This document shows, piece by piece, positions 15,062 through 22,041 of a stretch of 22,041 nt of DNA. Position 1 is the first letter of the stretch; each line of letters opens with the position of its first letter. The DNA comes from Chloroflexi bacterium UBA4733 (lineage in GTDB: Bacteria; Chloroflexota; UBA4733), in the NCBI GenBank assembly GCA_002404055.1, contig DHIZ01000022.1, forward strand, positions 21,334-43,374, in the 5' to 3' direction. Position numbers and translations under genes: made by a program. Under the pieces are notes generated by a model, which was not told where the DNA came from, searched no databases, and saw only the letters and a list, made by a program, of their open reading frames with translations.

Positions 15062-16217
15062 CGTCGATGCCGGCCAGGAGGCGTGCGACGACGCTGTGCA
15101 GCACGCCCCAGCGCTGTTCCGGCACGCGCAGGAAGTTGTCGTCGAGGATAACCAGGCCGTCGGCCAGCGCCTCCGCCAGCGCTGCGTCGGCCAGTTGCTC
15201 CAGCCCAATGCCGACCGCACGCCGGAACTGATCCAGGGGCAGACCCGTATCCGTGCGCAGGCCCAACAATAGCAACTCCTCGGCACGCTGGAGCGGCGTG
15301 AGCCGTTCTTCCTCCGCGACGGCAGCGCCGCCGGCTTCCACGGCAGTACAGTACGCTTCCACCCGGCGTTGGTTCCACATGCGGCGGGGGGCGAGGCAGC
15401 CAACTGCGCCGGCGCCGAGGCCCACGTAGTCGTTGCCGTGCCAGTACAGGCTATTGTGCTGTGAGGCATGGCCTGGCCGGCTCCAGTTCGACACTTCGTA
15501 GTGGCGATAGCCGGCGGACGCCAGTCGCTCAACCGCGTGCTCGTACATGTCGGCCGCGGCGTCGTCGTTCGGCAAGATGAGGCGGCGACGGCCAACCTGG
15601 CGGCCCAACGGGGTCGCCGGCTCCACGGTCAGGGCGTAGCAGGACAGGTGATGCAAACCGAGGTCGAGGGCTCGCTCCAGCGTGTCGCGCCAGGCCGCCA
15701 GCGATTGGCCGGGCAGGCCGAAGATCAGGTCGCCGCTGACGGAGGAGATGCCAGCCTCTAGCAGCAGCCGGACGGCCGTTTTCCCCTGGCTGCCGGTGTG
15801 CAGGCGGCCCAGGCGCCGGAGCAGCGCGTCGTCGAAGGACTGCAAGCCGACGCTGACACGAGAGAATCCGCCCTCAGCCAGTCCGGCGGCAAACGCGGCA
15901 TCGACATCTTCGGGGTTCGCTTCCAGGCAGTACTCAGCTTGCACGTCAAGTTTGAACAGCGCAGCGAGTTGTTGCTGCAGCGTTCGCAGGGCGGGGATGC
16001 CCAGGACTGATGGCGTGCCGCCGCCGAAGAAGAGCGAGATGCCGCGTCTCCCGCGCAACTGGCCTTGCCAGATCTTCGCTTCGCGTAGCAGGGCGGCGGC
16101 GTAGCGGGCATACCACTCCTCAATGCCGCGATACTTGACGAAGTCGCAATAGGTACACAGCATGCGGCAGAACGGCACGTGGACATAGACGCCAAAGTCG
16201 GACTCGCCGAGGGTCAT
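14979..16217 (-). CDS. hemW: Radical SAM heme chaperone HemW
   Basis: The protein has 412 residues. HemW inserts or transfers heme and resembles coproporphyrinogen III dehydrogenase (HemN) but usually lacks that activity. The radical SAM cluster motif is HVPFCRMLCTYCDF (13-26) with Cys17, Cys21 and Cys24 in the CX3CX2C spacing. Downstream are LFFGGGTPS, EANPEDV, GFSRVSVGLQSFDD, FGLPGQ, HLSCYALTVEPATPLG, YEVSNWSRPGHASQHNSLYWHGNDYVGLGAGA and a HemN_C-like helical end (LRVPEQRWGVLHS). HemW proteins show just this one cysteine cluster. The ATG at 16217 has CGGAG upstream; a longer frame to 16271 is less likely. The last ~28 residues (Ala-rich, LQAAPTTSS) overlap the molybdopterin gene in antisense and look like a non-conserved tail. 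It is the third gene of a minus-strand run, 70 nt after the mazG fusion. Confidence 0.93.
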   Translation of the reverse strand: MTLGESDFGVYVHVPFCRMLCTYCDFVKYRGIEEWYARYAAALLREAKIWQGQLRGRRGISLFFGGGTPSVLGIPALRTLQQQLAALFKLDVQAEYCLEANPEDVDAAFAAGLAEGGFSRVSVGLQSFDDALLRRLGRLHTGSQGKTAVRLLLEAGISSVSGDLIFGLPGQSLAAWRDTLERALDLGLHHLSCYALTVEPATPLGRQVGRRRLILPNDDAAADMYEHAVERLASAGYRHYEVSNWSRPGHASQHNSLYWHGNDYVGLGAGAVGCLAPRRMWNQRRVEAYCTAVEAGGAAVAEEERLTPLQRAEELLLLGLRTDTGLPLDQFRRAVGIGLEQLADAALAEALADGLVILDDNFLRVPEQRWGVLHSVVARLLAGIDVSLVAAAVLQAPPASSALLQAAPTTSS

Positions 16218-16287
16218 CGGGCGCTGCTCCGGGGATGGGTAATGTTGTCGACGCGAACGCCGAGGGCGCAAGCGGACTCAGCAGAGA

Positions 16288-17829
16288 TCATGAGGCGCTG
16301 CTGCCGGTCGTCTCCCGCCAGAGCTGCAGCAGCAGGTCCAGGGGCTGTGCCCGGAGTTCCAGCCTGCGCTCCGAGGCCAGGCGCTCCATGGTCATGAAGC
16401 GCTGGCGAAAGCGGCGGTTGGCCGCCCGTAAGCATTCCTCCGGGTCGAAGCCCAGCAGGCGACCGACGTTGACGAGGGCGAAGAGCGTGTCGCCCAGTTC
16501 GTAGCGGCGCTCGTCGTCGCTGCCGGCGGCGTGTAACTCGGCGAGTTCTTCCTCAAACTTGGCCCAGGCGCCGTCTACCGCCGGCCAGGTGAAGCCGCTG
16601 GTGGCGGCACGGCGTGTGATTGCCAACGCCATGGTCAATGCGGAGAGTGCTGGCGGCAGCCCTTCCAGCACAGACTGCTTGCCGGCGCCTTCCGCCTTTT
16701 TAATGGCGTCCCAGTTGCGCAGCACCTCTTCGGCGTCGGCTACGGCCAGCCCGGCGAAGACGTGCGGGTGGCGGCGAATCAGCTTGGCGCTGATGGCAGC
16801 CGTGACATCGCCGAGGTCGTACTCGCCGGCTTCCCTGGCCATTTGGGTGTGCAGGAAGACTTGCATCAGCAGGTCGCCCAATTCTTCCGTCTGCGCCTCG
16901 AAGTCGTCGGCGTCCAGCGCTTCCAGCAGCTCGTAGGTCTCTTCCAGCAGGTTACGCTTGATGGTGTGGTGCGTCTGTTCCCGATCCCACGGGCAGCCAT
17001 CGGCGGCGCGCAGGCGGGCGACGATCAGCTCCAACGTGCGCAGGCTGGAGGGGGGAGCCAGGTCCGCCAGGGCGGGCACCCACAGCGAGCTGAGGTGATC
17101 CGGCAGGTCGTTGCGATCCAGGTCGGATAGCGCGCAAGCGGTCACGCGCTGGGCATTTGGCAGGCCGGCTTGCGTGACGAGTTGGACGACATGTTCCGGC
17201 GGGTAATTGCGCAGGAGGGCCAGCTTGACGTCGGAGGCGACGCGCCGTGAATACAGTTGCAGCACGAGCAGCGGCGCCCACGGCGCCGGAAAGCCGGGCT
17301 GCGTCAGATCGTCATCGAGGGCCAGCGCATCTACGACTTGCAACCCGCTGCCAGCATCGACGCCGATGGCGGCGCAGACGGCTTCCAGGCACGATTGACT
17401 GCCGACGACGTCCACGTCGATGCCTTCTGTGGCTGCGCATGCCAGTAGCAATTGCACGCTGCGTTCGGCCACCAGCGGATGCCCAGGCACCGCGTACACG
17501 AGATGACCTTCAGCCTGCGCCCGCTCGATCAGCCGGGCAACGATCCCCTCATACACTGCCGTAAAAGAGTCGGCTTGCTCGTACAGGTCGTCACAGCTCT
17601 CCCAGCGCAGGCTACCGATCAGCGCCCGCCCCTCCGGCGCCTGCAGGGCCTCAACGGTCGGGTGCCGCAGGGTCCGGACGTACACAACCTCAGCCTCCTG
17701 GAGGACCCGCAATGCGCCCAGCGAGAGCTGATCGAGGCCGCCCGGTCCAAGGCCAACGACCGTGATCCTTGCCTTTGCGCCTGATGGCGGGCCGGCTGTA
17801 CCGTCTTGCGCTACCGCCGATGGGCTCAC
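16288..17829 (-). CDS. mazG: SAM-methylase domain-MazG NTP pyrophosphohydrolase fusion (YabN-like)
   Basis: The protein has 513 residues. Residues ~20-230 resemble tetrapyrrole/uroporphyrin methylases (GLGPGGL at 26-32, VPGHPLVAERS from 114), often thought non-catalytic or of unknown substrate in these fusions. From ~265 follows a MazG domain with the metal-binding EETYELLEAL (Glu296, 297, 300) and EELGDLL (Glu315, 316, Asp319), then a second MazG-like repeat (~415-480, WAKFEEELAEL, RYELGDTLF). The family hydrolyses non-canonical or excess nucleoside triphosphates, as MazG does. This resembles B. subtilis YabN, where the arrangement is known. The GTG at 17829 overlaps the TGA of the upstream gene (GTGA, 17826-17829), so translation is coupled. 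Its link to hemW, 70 nt downstream, may be only co-transcription. Confidence 0.92.
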   Translation of the reverse strand: MSPSAVAQDGTAGPPSGAKARITVVGLGPGGLDQLSLGALRVLQEAEVVYVRTLRHPTVEALQAPEGRALIGSLRWESCDDLYEQADSFTAVYEGIVARLIERAQAEGHLVYAVPGHPLVAERSVQLLLACAATEGIDVDVVGSQSCLEAVCAAIGVDAGSGLQVVDALALDDDLTQPGFPAPWAPLLVLQLYSRRVASDVKLALLRNYPPEHVVQLVTQAGLPNAQRVTACALSDLDRNDLPDHLSSLWVPALADLAPPSSLRTLELIVARLRAADGCPWDREQTHHTIKRNLLEETYELLEALDADDFEAQTEELGDLLMQVFLHTQMAREAGEYDLGDVTAAISAKLIRRHPHVFAGLAVADAEEVLRNWDAIKKAEGAGKQSVLEGLPPALSALTMALAITRRAATSGFTWPAVDGAWAKFEEELAELHAAGSDDERRYELGDTLFALVNVGRLLGFDPEECLRAANRRFRQRFMTMERLASERRLELRAQPLDLLLQLWRETTGSSAS

Positions 17830-18614
17830 GCCGTTGCCGCCCGTACAAACGGCGAATCGTCGCTGCCGGCCAGCATGCCGTCGGGCCGACCGGGGAACAC
17901 TGCCGGCCGGCCGGCAGCCAGATATTGCCGCCGCAGTTCCGCAAGGCTACGTTTGGTGTCGGAAGCGACACGCGCGGGGAGGCAGTACAGCAGGCGGCGC
18001 TTGAAGAGGAAATAGGTGAAGGCTTTCTGTTGCTGGATGTCCATGCTGGCAGTGAGCTGCGGCTTGTCCTTGCCCAGGAACTCGCCCAGGAGCACAGGCT
18101 CGGCGGAGCCATAGATGTCGACAAAGAGGGGGTTCAGGTCGAACTTGCTGCTGGGCACGACGGAGTGCCGGCGCGCCTCCTCTTCCAACGCAAAGAAGAG
18201 CGCCTCCTCGACGGTGACGCCGTAAAAGAAGTTCAACAGGCACCGGTACTTGAGCGGCCCGATCAGGTCGCGGAACGCCTCGCTGTCCAGCCGGAGCGGG
18301 GCCTGGCCGTTAAGCAAAAGTTGCTCCAGTTCCAGGGGCGGGATCAGGTCGCGCACGTCCCGGCACAGCCGCCCGGCCAGCAAGAGCCAGTCCAGCGCCT
18401 CACCGGCGATCAGGTACGTCAACCGCCGGCCGCGGTAGCGCTCCACCGGTTCCTCCCACAGCGCGATCGTTTCCAACAGGGCCACGTACCAGTGCGTCCC
18501 TTGCAGCAGGGCGCGCCGAAAGTGTGTCAGCGCAGGGTTCGCCTGGAGGCTTCGCGTCGGCCCGCCCATCAGGACCGCGCCGTTCTCCTGGCCAACTGTC
18601 GCTTCGCCTGCCAT
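17826..18614 (-). CDS. Conserved-looking protein of unknown function upstream of mazG
   Basis: The protein has 262 residues and I do not recognise the family with certainty. The ATG at 18614 has GGAG 5 nt upstream. The sequence is mostly helical with no signal peptide or membrane segments: HFRRALLQGTHWYVALLETIALWEEPVERYRGRRLTYLIAGEALDWLLLAGRL (near 30-85), YRCLLNFFYGVTVEEALFFALEEEA (near 123-147) and KAFTYFLFKRRLLYCLP (near 203-219). Many aromatic and acidic residues occur in patterns such as WYVALLE and GEALDWLLLA, suggesting a helical bundle. Similar proteins seem to occur in Chloroflexota; this is memory, not a search. It overlaps the downstream mazG fusion by 4 nt, so the two are almost surely co-translated and may act on the same pathway. 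It has no visible catalytic motif. Confidence 0.75.
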   Translation of the reverse strand: MAGEATVGQENGAVLMGGPTRSLQANPALTHFRRALLQGTHWYVALLETIALWEEPVERYRGRRLTYLIAGEALDWLLLAGRLCRDVRDLIPPLELEQLLLNGQAPLRLDSEAFRDLIGPLKYRCLLNFFYGVTVEEALFFALEEEARRHSVVPSSKFDLNPLFVDIYGSAEPVLLGEFLGKDKPQLTASMDIQQQKAFTYFLFKRRLLYCLPARVASDTKRSLAELRRQYLAAGRPAVFPGRPDGMLAGSDDSPFVRAATA

Positions 18615-18759
18615 AGCTCTCCATAGTCGGGACCCGTGTGTCGTGCCTGAACCCTTACTTTACCCGCCGCGGCAGTGCCTCGGCTACCCGCCCCAAAACT
18701 GGCGGGCTACGATGCCTACCTTTGTTGGCGAACTCCGTTGAGCGGCAGGACCCGAGCAC

Positions 18760-18778
18760 GGGCGTATGCAATACGCCC
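18760..18778. repeat. Short GGGCGTAT palindrome
   Basis: An 8-bp stem with a GCA loop (18760-18778), followed by CCTACGGGAGG. The core GGGCGTAT...ATACGCCCC resembles a short dispersed palindrome that I recall from many environmental bacterial genomes; only one copy is seen in this window, so its repeat nature is an inference. Confidence 0.35.
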
Positions 18779-18910
18779 CTACGGGAGGCGTCTTTGTGCG
18801 CGCACGGCAATCTCACCACCCGGCACTCCACACGCGTAAGTAACAGATGTTCGCGAGCAGGAACAACACGGCGCTGCACCCGCCTCGTGTCGCCTTGATG
18901 GAGAAGGCGC

Positions 18911-18916
18911 TATAAT
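18911..18916 (+). promoter_or_regulatory. Consensus -10 element of the peroxiredoxin gene
   Basis: A perfect TATAAT lies 49 nt before the peroxiredoxin ATG. No good -35 is found 16-18 nt upstream (TGTCGC or similar). Transcription would start near 18923 with a ~43-nt leader holding an AGAGAAGA ribosome site. Confidence 0.5.
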
Positions 18917-18965
18917 TCCCTGCAGGCAGCCAGGCTGCCGTTGTTCGCAGCAGAGAGAAGACAAG

Positions 18966-19436
18966 ATGACTGACCTTCAACCGGGCGACCAGGCCCCGGA
19001 TTTCGACATGGCGACCTCGACCGGCCGCGTGGTGTTGAGTGACATGCGCGGCAAGCGTGTAGTGCTCTACTTCTACCCGAAAGACGACACGCCTGGCTGC
19101 ACAAAGGAAGCGTGCGGCTTTCGCGACAGTACTGCTCAGTTTGAAGGAGCCAACGCTGTCGTGATTGGAGTGAGCCCCGACAGCACGGAGTCGCACGACC
19201 GCTTCGCCGCCAAGTTTGGTCTGCCGTTTCTGCTGGCCTCCGACCCCGAACACGCCACCGCCTCTGCTTATGGCGCCTGGGGACAGAAGAAGTTCGCCGG
19301 GCGGTCCTACGAAGGTGTCTTGCGGGCGACGTTCGTCATCGACACCGAAGGCAAGATTGCCCGCGTTTTCCCCGACGTGAAGCCGGATGGCCACGCCGAC
19401 GAGGTGCTGGCGGCGCTGGGAGACCCCTCTCTCTGA
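18966..19436 (+). CDS. bcp: Bcp-type thioredoxin-dependent peroxiredoxin
   Basis: The protein has 156 residues, the usual BCP/PrxQ size. It reduces hydrogen peroxide and organic hydroperoxides using thioredoxin. The active-site segment YPKDDTPGCTKEACGFRD (37-54) has the peroxidatic Cys45 and the resolving Cys50 five residues later, which is the 2-Cys PrxQ arrangement; the preceding Pro-x3-Thr supports it. Other features are RVVLYFYPKD, GVSPDSTESHDRFAAKFGLPF, LLASDPEHATASAYGAWG and a late RATFVIDTEGKI, all as expected. The ATG at 18966 has GAGAAG upstream. It has its own TATAAT promoter and stands alone on the plus strand. Its last codons (…CCCTCTCTCTGA, ending P-S-L-stop) lie in the left arm of the inverted-repeat element at 19426, which it shares with the convergent MFS gene. 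Confidence 0.95.
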   Translation: MTDLQPGDQAPDFDMATSTGRVVLSDMRGKRVVLYFYPKDDTPGCTKEACGFRDSTAQFEGANAVVIGVSPDSTESHDRFAAKFGLPFLLASDPEHATASAYGAWGQKKFAGRSYEGVLRATFVIDTEGKIARVFPDVKPDGHADEVLAALGDPSL

Positions 19437-19693
19437 CTCTCTCCCCCTCACGGGAGAGAGAGAACGCGTCTTGCTCGGTCGTGGCTTGCGGCTGGCCTCA
19501 GCAAGCGAGTCGCCTTGGGCGTCATCTGCCCTTCGAATTGCGTTCCCCCTCTCCCGTGAGGGGGAGGGGGACAGGAGGAGGGGCCACTGCCCGCAGGCCA
19601 CCTTCGCTCCAACCGCGTTCTCTCTCCCCGCGCCGGGCCTTCGCGCCCAAAGGGCTCCCGGTCTTCGACGTGGGCAAGAGTCAGAGAGAGAGG
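19426..19693. repeat. Inverted-repeat element between convergent genes, carrying both stop codons
   Basis: The outer arms are CCTCTCTCTGACTCT (19426-19440) and its near inverse complement AGAGTCAGAGAGAGAGG (19677-19693). Inside, CTCCCCCTCACGGGAGAG (19441-19458) is perfectly inverted at 19549-19566 (18 bp), and GAGAGAACGCG (near 19457-19467) is repeated inverted as CGCGTTCTCTC near 19615-19625. The stop codon of bcp is in the left arm and that of the MFS gene in the right arm. The fold may end transcription from both sides. It is probably a dispersed repeat; no transposase or target duplication is visible. The gap 19437-19680 holds nothing else recognisable. Confidence 0.75.
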
Positions 19694-21015
19694 TTCCCCC
19701 CCAGCCCAATCTCCGCCAACTCGCCTGCCGAGACACCGTGGCAGAGTTGGCGGAAGGCCGGCACGCCGATGAACAGTAGCACTGCCGCGACGAAGGCGCC
19801 GCCGGCGATTGTCATCAGGGTGGACGGGGCTATCCTAACGGCGAGTCCACCCAGGCCTAAACTCACGAATGCCATGGTCCCGCTGGCGAGAAAGTTGTAG
19901 AGGCCGGTGACGCGACCCAGAAAGGCGTCCGGCGAAAGCTGCTGCAAAAAGGTGAGACTGATCGCCATAAACATTGCCTGGGAGGCGCCGATGGTGAAGG
20001 CTGCGACGAGTGCCGGGGCGACGGTGCCACTGCGGCCCAGCAGGAGCAGCGTTGTGCCGCTCGTCAGGGCCGTCATCACATAGGCTGTGCCGTACCAACG
20101 CTGGTTGGAGACGGCGGCCAGGGACAGGGTGCCGATGATGGCGCCCAGCCCCACAGCGGTCATCAGCGCGCCGTACACCTTGCCGTCGTCAGCCAGGAGC
20201 TGGCTGGCGAACTGGGGCAACATTCCCTGGTAGGTCATCGTCATGCTGCAATGGAAGGCCACCAGGAACACCACGCTGCCCAATACCGGCACCGCTCGCA
20301 CGTAGCGCAGCCCGTCGCGCAGCGGCGCGAAGGGGTTGCCCCAGCGTTGCGTCGGGGCGAGGCGGCGCACCTCAATACGCAACGCCAGCAGGAGTGCGCC
20401 GCCATAGCAGCAGGCGGCAAAGACGAAGACAGCGCCAGGACCGGCGACCGCCAGCAGCGGGCCGGCCAGCGCCGGTCCGACGAACTCGGCGCCTTGTCGG
20501 GCGGTGCCCTGCAAGGCGATAGCGTTCGGCAGGTTGTCGCGCGGGACGACATTGGGCAACAATGATCCCCAGGCGGTTCCCTGGACGCTGAAGGCGATGC
20601 CGCAGAGCAGGGTACACACCATAACTGGCGCGAGCGAGGCGACACCCAATAACGTCAGGAAGGAGAGCGTTGCCGTCGCAAAGACCGCCAGCCCAAGCCC
20701 TAAGGCCAGGAGACGCCGCCGATCGTAACGATCGGCCCAGACTCCGGCCAGCGGGGACACGACCAGGGCCGGACCCTGGATGCAGAAAAAGCTGGCTCCG
20801 ACCCAGAACGAGGAGTGCGTCAAGTTGAACAGCAGCCAGCCGGCGCCGAGCGCCAGACTCCAGCGCCCGGAGTTCGCCACCACGATACACAGCCAGAGCC
20901 GCCGGTAGTCGGGAAAGCGCCAGGATTGAAATACGGCAGCGGCGCCGCGCCAGTCGTCGTTTGCTCGTCGGTCGGCCCCACCGGTGGGCGGAGCTGCTGT
21001 CTGGTACCTGTTCAT
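19681..21015 (-). CDS. MFS exporter (EntS/MFS_3-like)
   Basis: The protein has 444 residues. The ATG at 21015 was chosen because it begins 13 nt after the stop of the upstream EamA gene; upstream ATGs in the same frame would overlap that gene. Family features are SWRFPDYRRLWLCIVVANSGRW near the N-terminus, the loop signature GVWADRYDRRRLLALG between TM2 and TM3, and NVVPRDNLPNAIALQGTARQGAEFVGPALAGPLL in the middle, all typical of the MFS_3/enterobactin-exporter-like group. Twelve hydrophobic segments can be counted. It probably pumps out a small molecule, drug or siderophore; the substrate is not visible. The last residues (GGNLSL) and the stop codon come from the inverted-repeat element. It is likely co-transcribed with the EamA gene. 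Confidence 0.87.
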   Translation of the reverse strand: MNRYQTAAPPTGGADRRANDDWRGAAAVFQSWRFPDYRRLWLCIVVANSGRWSLALGAGWLLFNLTHSSFWVGASFFCIQGPALVVSPLAGVWADRYDRRRLLALGLGLAVFATATLSFLTLLGVASLAPVMVCTLLCGIAFSVQGTAWGSLLPNVVPRDNLPNAIALQGTARQGAEFVGPALAGPLLAVAGPGAVFVFAACCYGGALLLALRIEVRRLAPTQRWGNPFAPLRDGLRYVRAVPVLGSVVFLVAFHCSMTMTYQGMLPQFASQLLADDGKVYGALMTAVGLGAIIGTLSLAAVSNQRWYGTAYVMTALTSGTTLLLLGRSGTVAPALVAAFTIGASQAMFMAISLTFLQQLSPDAFLGRVTGLYNFLASGTMAFVSLGLGGLAVRIAPSTLMTIAGGAFVAAVLLFIGVPAFRQLCHGVSAGELAEIGLGGNLSL

Positions 21016-21028
21016 CCGGCTGCTTTCT

Positions 21029-21922
21029 TTATGGCTTGGCATAGGGTAGCGCATCGGTAGGTGTTTTCGGCTGTCTCGTCGCCAGCAGCACGCCCGCCAG
21101 TACGACGACGAGGCCAACGATGGTGGTGGCGCTTATCGCCTCCGCCAGGAACAGCACACTCCAGAGTACGCCGAACACCGGCGCCAGCAAGGTGACGCTC
21201 AGGGTGTTGCTGGGACCGACCCGTGCCACCAGATGAAAGTAAAGCAGGTAGGCGAAGGCGGTGCCGGCGAGCGCCAGGTAGAGCATGGCGAGGATTGCGT
21301 CTGCTGAAGGCATGGCAGCGGGCAGATGGGAGGCGGCCAGCGGCAGCAGCACAATGCCGGCGCCCAGTTGCTGACCCACGGCCAGTGTCAACGAGGGGGT
21401 AGCGCTGAAGCGCGCCTTGACCATCACGCCCCCCAGCGCATAGCAAAAGGCCGCCAGCAGCGAGGCGCCGGCGGCAAGGAAGGTGGCAGAAGTCAAGGGC
21501 AACGAACTCCAACCGACCACCAAAGCAACGCCGAGCAGACCAAGCACCAAACCGCCGACTTTTCTGGTCGTCAATGCCTCGCGCAGCCAGACCGCGGCAA
21601 TCAGGGCGGCAAAGAGGGGCGTCGTGGCATTGAGGATGGCGGCCAGGGAAGCAGTGAGCTGCAGCTCGGCGTAGGCAATCAGCGTAAAGGGCGCCGCTGC
21701 GTTGACGGCGCCGAGCAGCAAGTAGCCGCGCCACCGTAGCCGCACCGCGACCCGTTGCCGCCGCAGCAGCACGTACAGCAGGAGTGCGGCTGCCGCCAGC
21801 AGGACACGCGCATCAATCAAGGCGAACGGTCCAAATGCCGGCGCGGCCAGGCGAACGGCGAGGAAGGACCCGCCCCACAGCGCTGCCAGCGTCAGCAGCG
21901 CCGCGACCTCACGATGTCTCAC
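21029..21922 (-). CDS. EamA/DMT-family transporter
   Basis: The protein has 297 residues, the standard length, with about ten membrane segments in two EamA repeats. The first has LTLAALWGGSFLAVRLAAP and LNATTPLFAALIAAVWLREALT; the second has SLLAAFCYALGGVMVKARF and LLAPVFGVLWSVLFLAEAIS. The LWGGSF and TTPLFAAL motifs and the late PVFGVLW segment with a glutamate are the family hallmarks. The start is GTG at 21922; no strong ribosome site is visible, so it could differ. Members export amino acids or other metabolites; the substrate is unknown. It lies 13 nt ahead of the MFS exporter gene, an operon-like pair of exporters. Confidence 0.9.
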   Translation of the reverse strand: MRHREVAALLTLAALWGGSFLAVRLAAPAFGPFALIDARVLLAAAALLLYVLLRRQRVAVRLRWRGYLLLGAVNAAAPFTLIAYAELQLTASLAAILNATTPLFAALIAAVWLREALTTRKVGGLVLGLLGVALVVGWSSLPLTSATFLAAGASLLAAFCYALGGVMVKARFSATPSLTLAVGQQLGAGIVLLPLAASHLPAAMPSADAILAMLYLALAGTAFAYLLYFHLVARVGPSNTLSVTLLAPVFGVLWSVLFLAEAISATTIVGLVVVLAGVLLATRQPKTPTDALPYAKP

Positions 21923-21942
21923 GCGGCGTGGCGTCTTGCCTG

Positions 21943-22013
21943 GCGACTAAAGTCGCGGCTACCAATGCGAAGTCCGCCTACGCGGACTCGTTCCCAGCCC
22001 GCGCAGGCGGGCT
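21943..22013. repeat. Three-hairpin palindromic repeat at the window edge
   Basis: Three perfect short hairpins follow each other: GCGACT/AGTCGC (21943-21956), AGTCCGC/GCGGACT with CTAC loop (21971-21988), and AGCCCGC/GCGGGCT with GCAG loop (21996-22013). The sequence ACTAAAGTCGCGGCTACCA with such hairpins resembles a dispersed repeat I recall from other bacteria with large genomes. It lies just upstream of the EamA gene. The remaining bases to 22041 hold nothing recognisable. Confidence 0.6.
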
Positions 22014-22041
22014 TTGCGGCGTTAGGAGCCGTCACGGAATA

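Larger units (their letters stand above)
18615..18965. promoter_or_regulatory. 351-bp intergenic region between divergent genes, with two hairpins
   Basis: The region separates the unknown gene (-) and the peroxiredoxin (+), which face away from each other, so it must hold promoters for both. It contains two palindromes: CCCGCC (18687-18692) pairing with GGCGGG (18701-18706), and GGGCGTAT (18760-18767) with ATACGCCC (18771-18778). No convincing promoter was found for the minus-strand gene, although a TA-rich TTACTTTA stretch lies near 18654-18662. Confidence 0.5.

Noticed and set aside
14696..15595. Minus-strand frame of 299 codons overlapping hemW
   Set aside because: It is out of frame with hemW, Ser/Pro/Arg-rich and without motifs.
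17826..18614. Assigning the unknown protein a named enzyme role
   Set aside because: No catalytic or cofactor motif is visible; only co-translation with mazG is supported.

Overview
This is a GC-rich (roughly 60-65% by eye), densely packed stretch of bacterial chromosome. It probably comes from a member of the Chloroflexota or a close relative. The clues are a Uma2/DUF820 protein, an amidase whose N-terminal repeats look like a type I associate with Chloroflexota secreted proteins, an ACT-fused malic enzyme, and C-rich palindromic repeats between genes. No rRNA, tRNA, CRISPR array, integrase or transposase was seen. The placement is inference and rests on no database search.

Region 1 (1-6487, all +) is the most unusual. 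It starts with the 3' end of a gene that joins an (alpha/alpha)6-barrel, AGE-like domain to a C-terminal STAS domain, followed by a strong hairpin terminator. After a 354-bp intergenic region with a cluster of GTTAC/GTAAC boxes come three closely spaced genes. They encode an MFS transporter preceded by two tandem extracytoplasmic sensor-like domains, a Tat-exported ABC-type solute-binding protein, and a TAXI-type solute-binding protein with a membrane anchor at each end and a cytosolic tail. No ABC permease or ATPase and no TRAP membrane subunit is present. The group therefore looks more like a ligand-sensing or unconventional uptake system, perhaps tied to STAS-type partner switching, than a standard transporter operon.

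Region 2 (6484-10593, all -) holds two molybdenum cofactor genes (moaC, then a moaB/mogA homologue, with a 4-nt ATGA overlap), a Uma2-family gene, a sugar phosphate isomerase/epimerase-type TIM barrel, and an ACT-malic enzyme. Region 3 (10594-14557) has a small conserved-looking ORF, an MDR-family oxidoreductase, and a convergent secreted zinc N-acetylmuramoyl-L-alanine amidase. A striking 27-bp perfect inverted repeat follows.

Region 4 (14558-18614) has a small cytoplasmic sulfite-oxidase-fold molybdopterin protein on +. It overlaps, tail to tail, a minus-strand run made of a conserved protein of unknown function, a SAM-methylase/MazG fusion and hemW. Region 5 (18615-22041) has a Bcp-type peroxiredoxin (+) facing an EamA/DMT-MFS pair (-). 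The two sides meet in an inverted-repeat element that supplies the stop codons of both facing genes. The window ends in a three-hairpin palindromic repeat.

The Moco genes and the Moco enzyme may work together. Peroxiredoxin, HemW, MazG and malic enzyme are housekeeping functions. Many genes meet tail to tail with overlapping stop codons, and several gene ends fall inside CCCCTCAC-type repeats.
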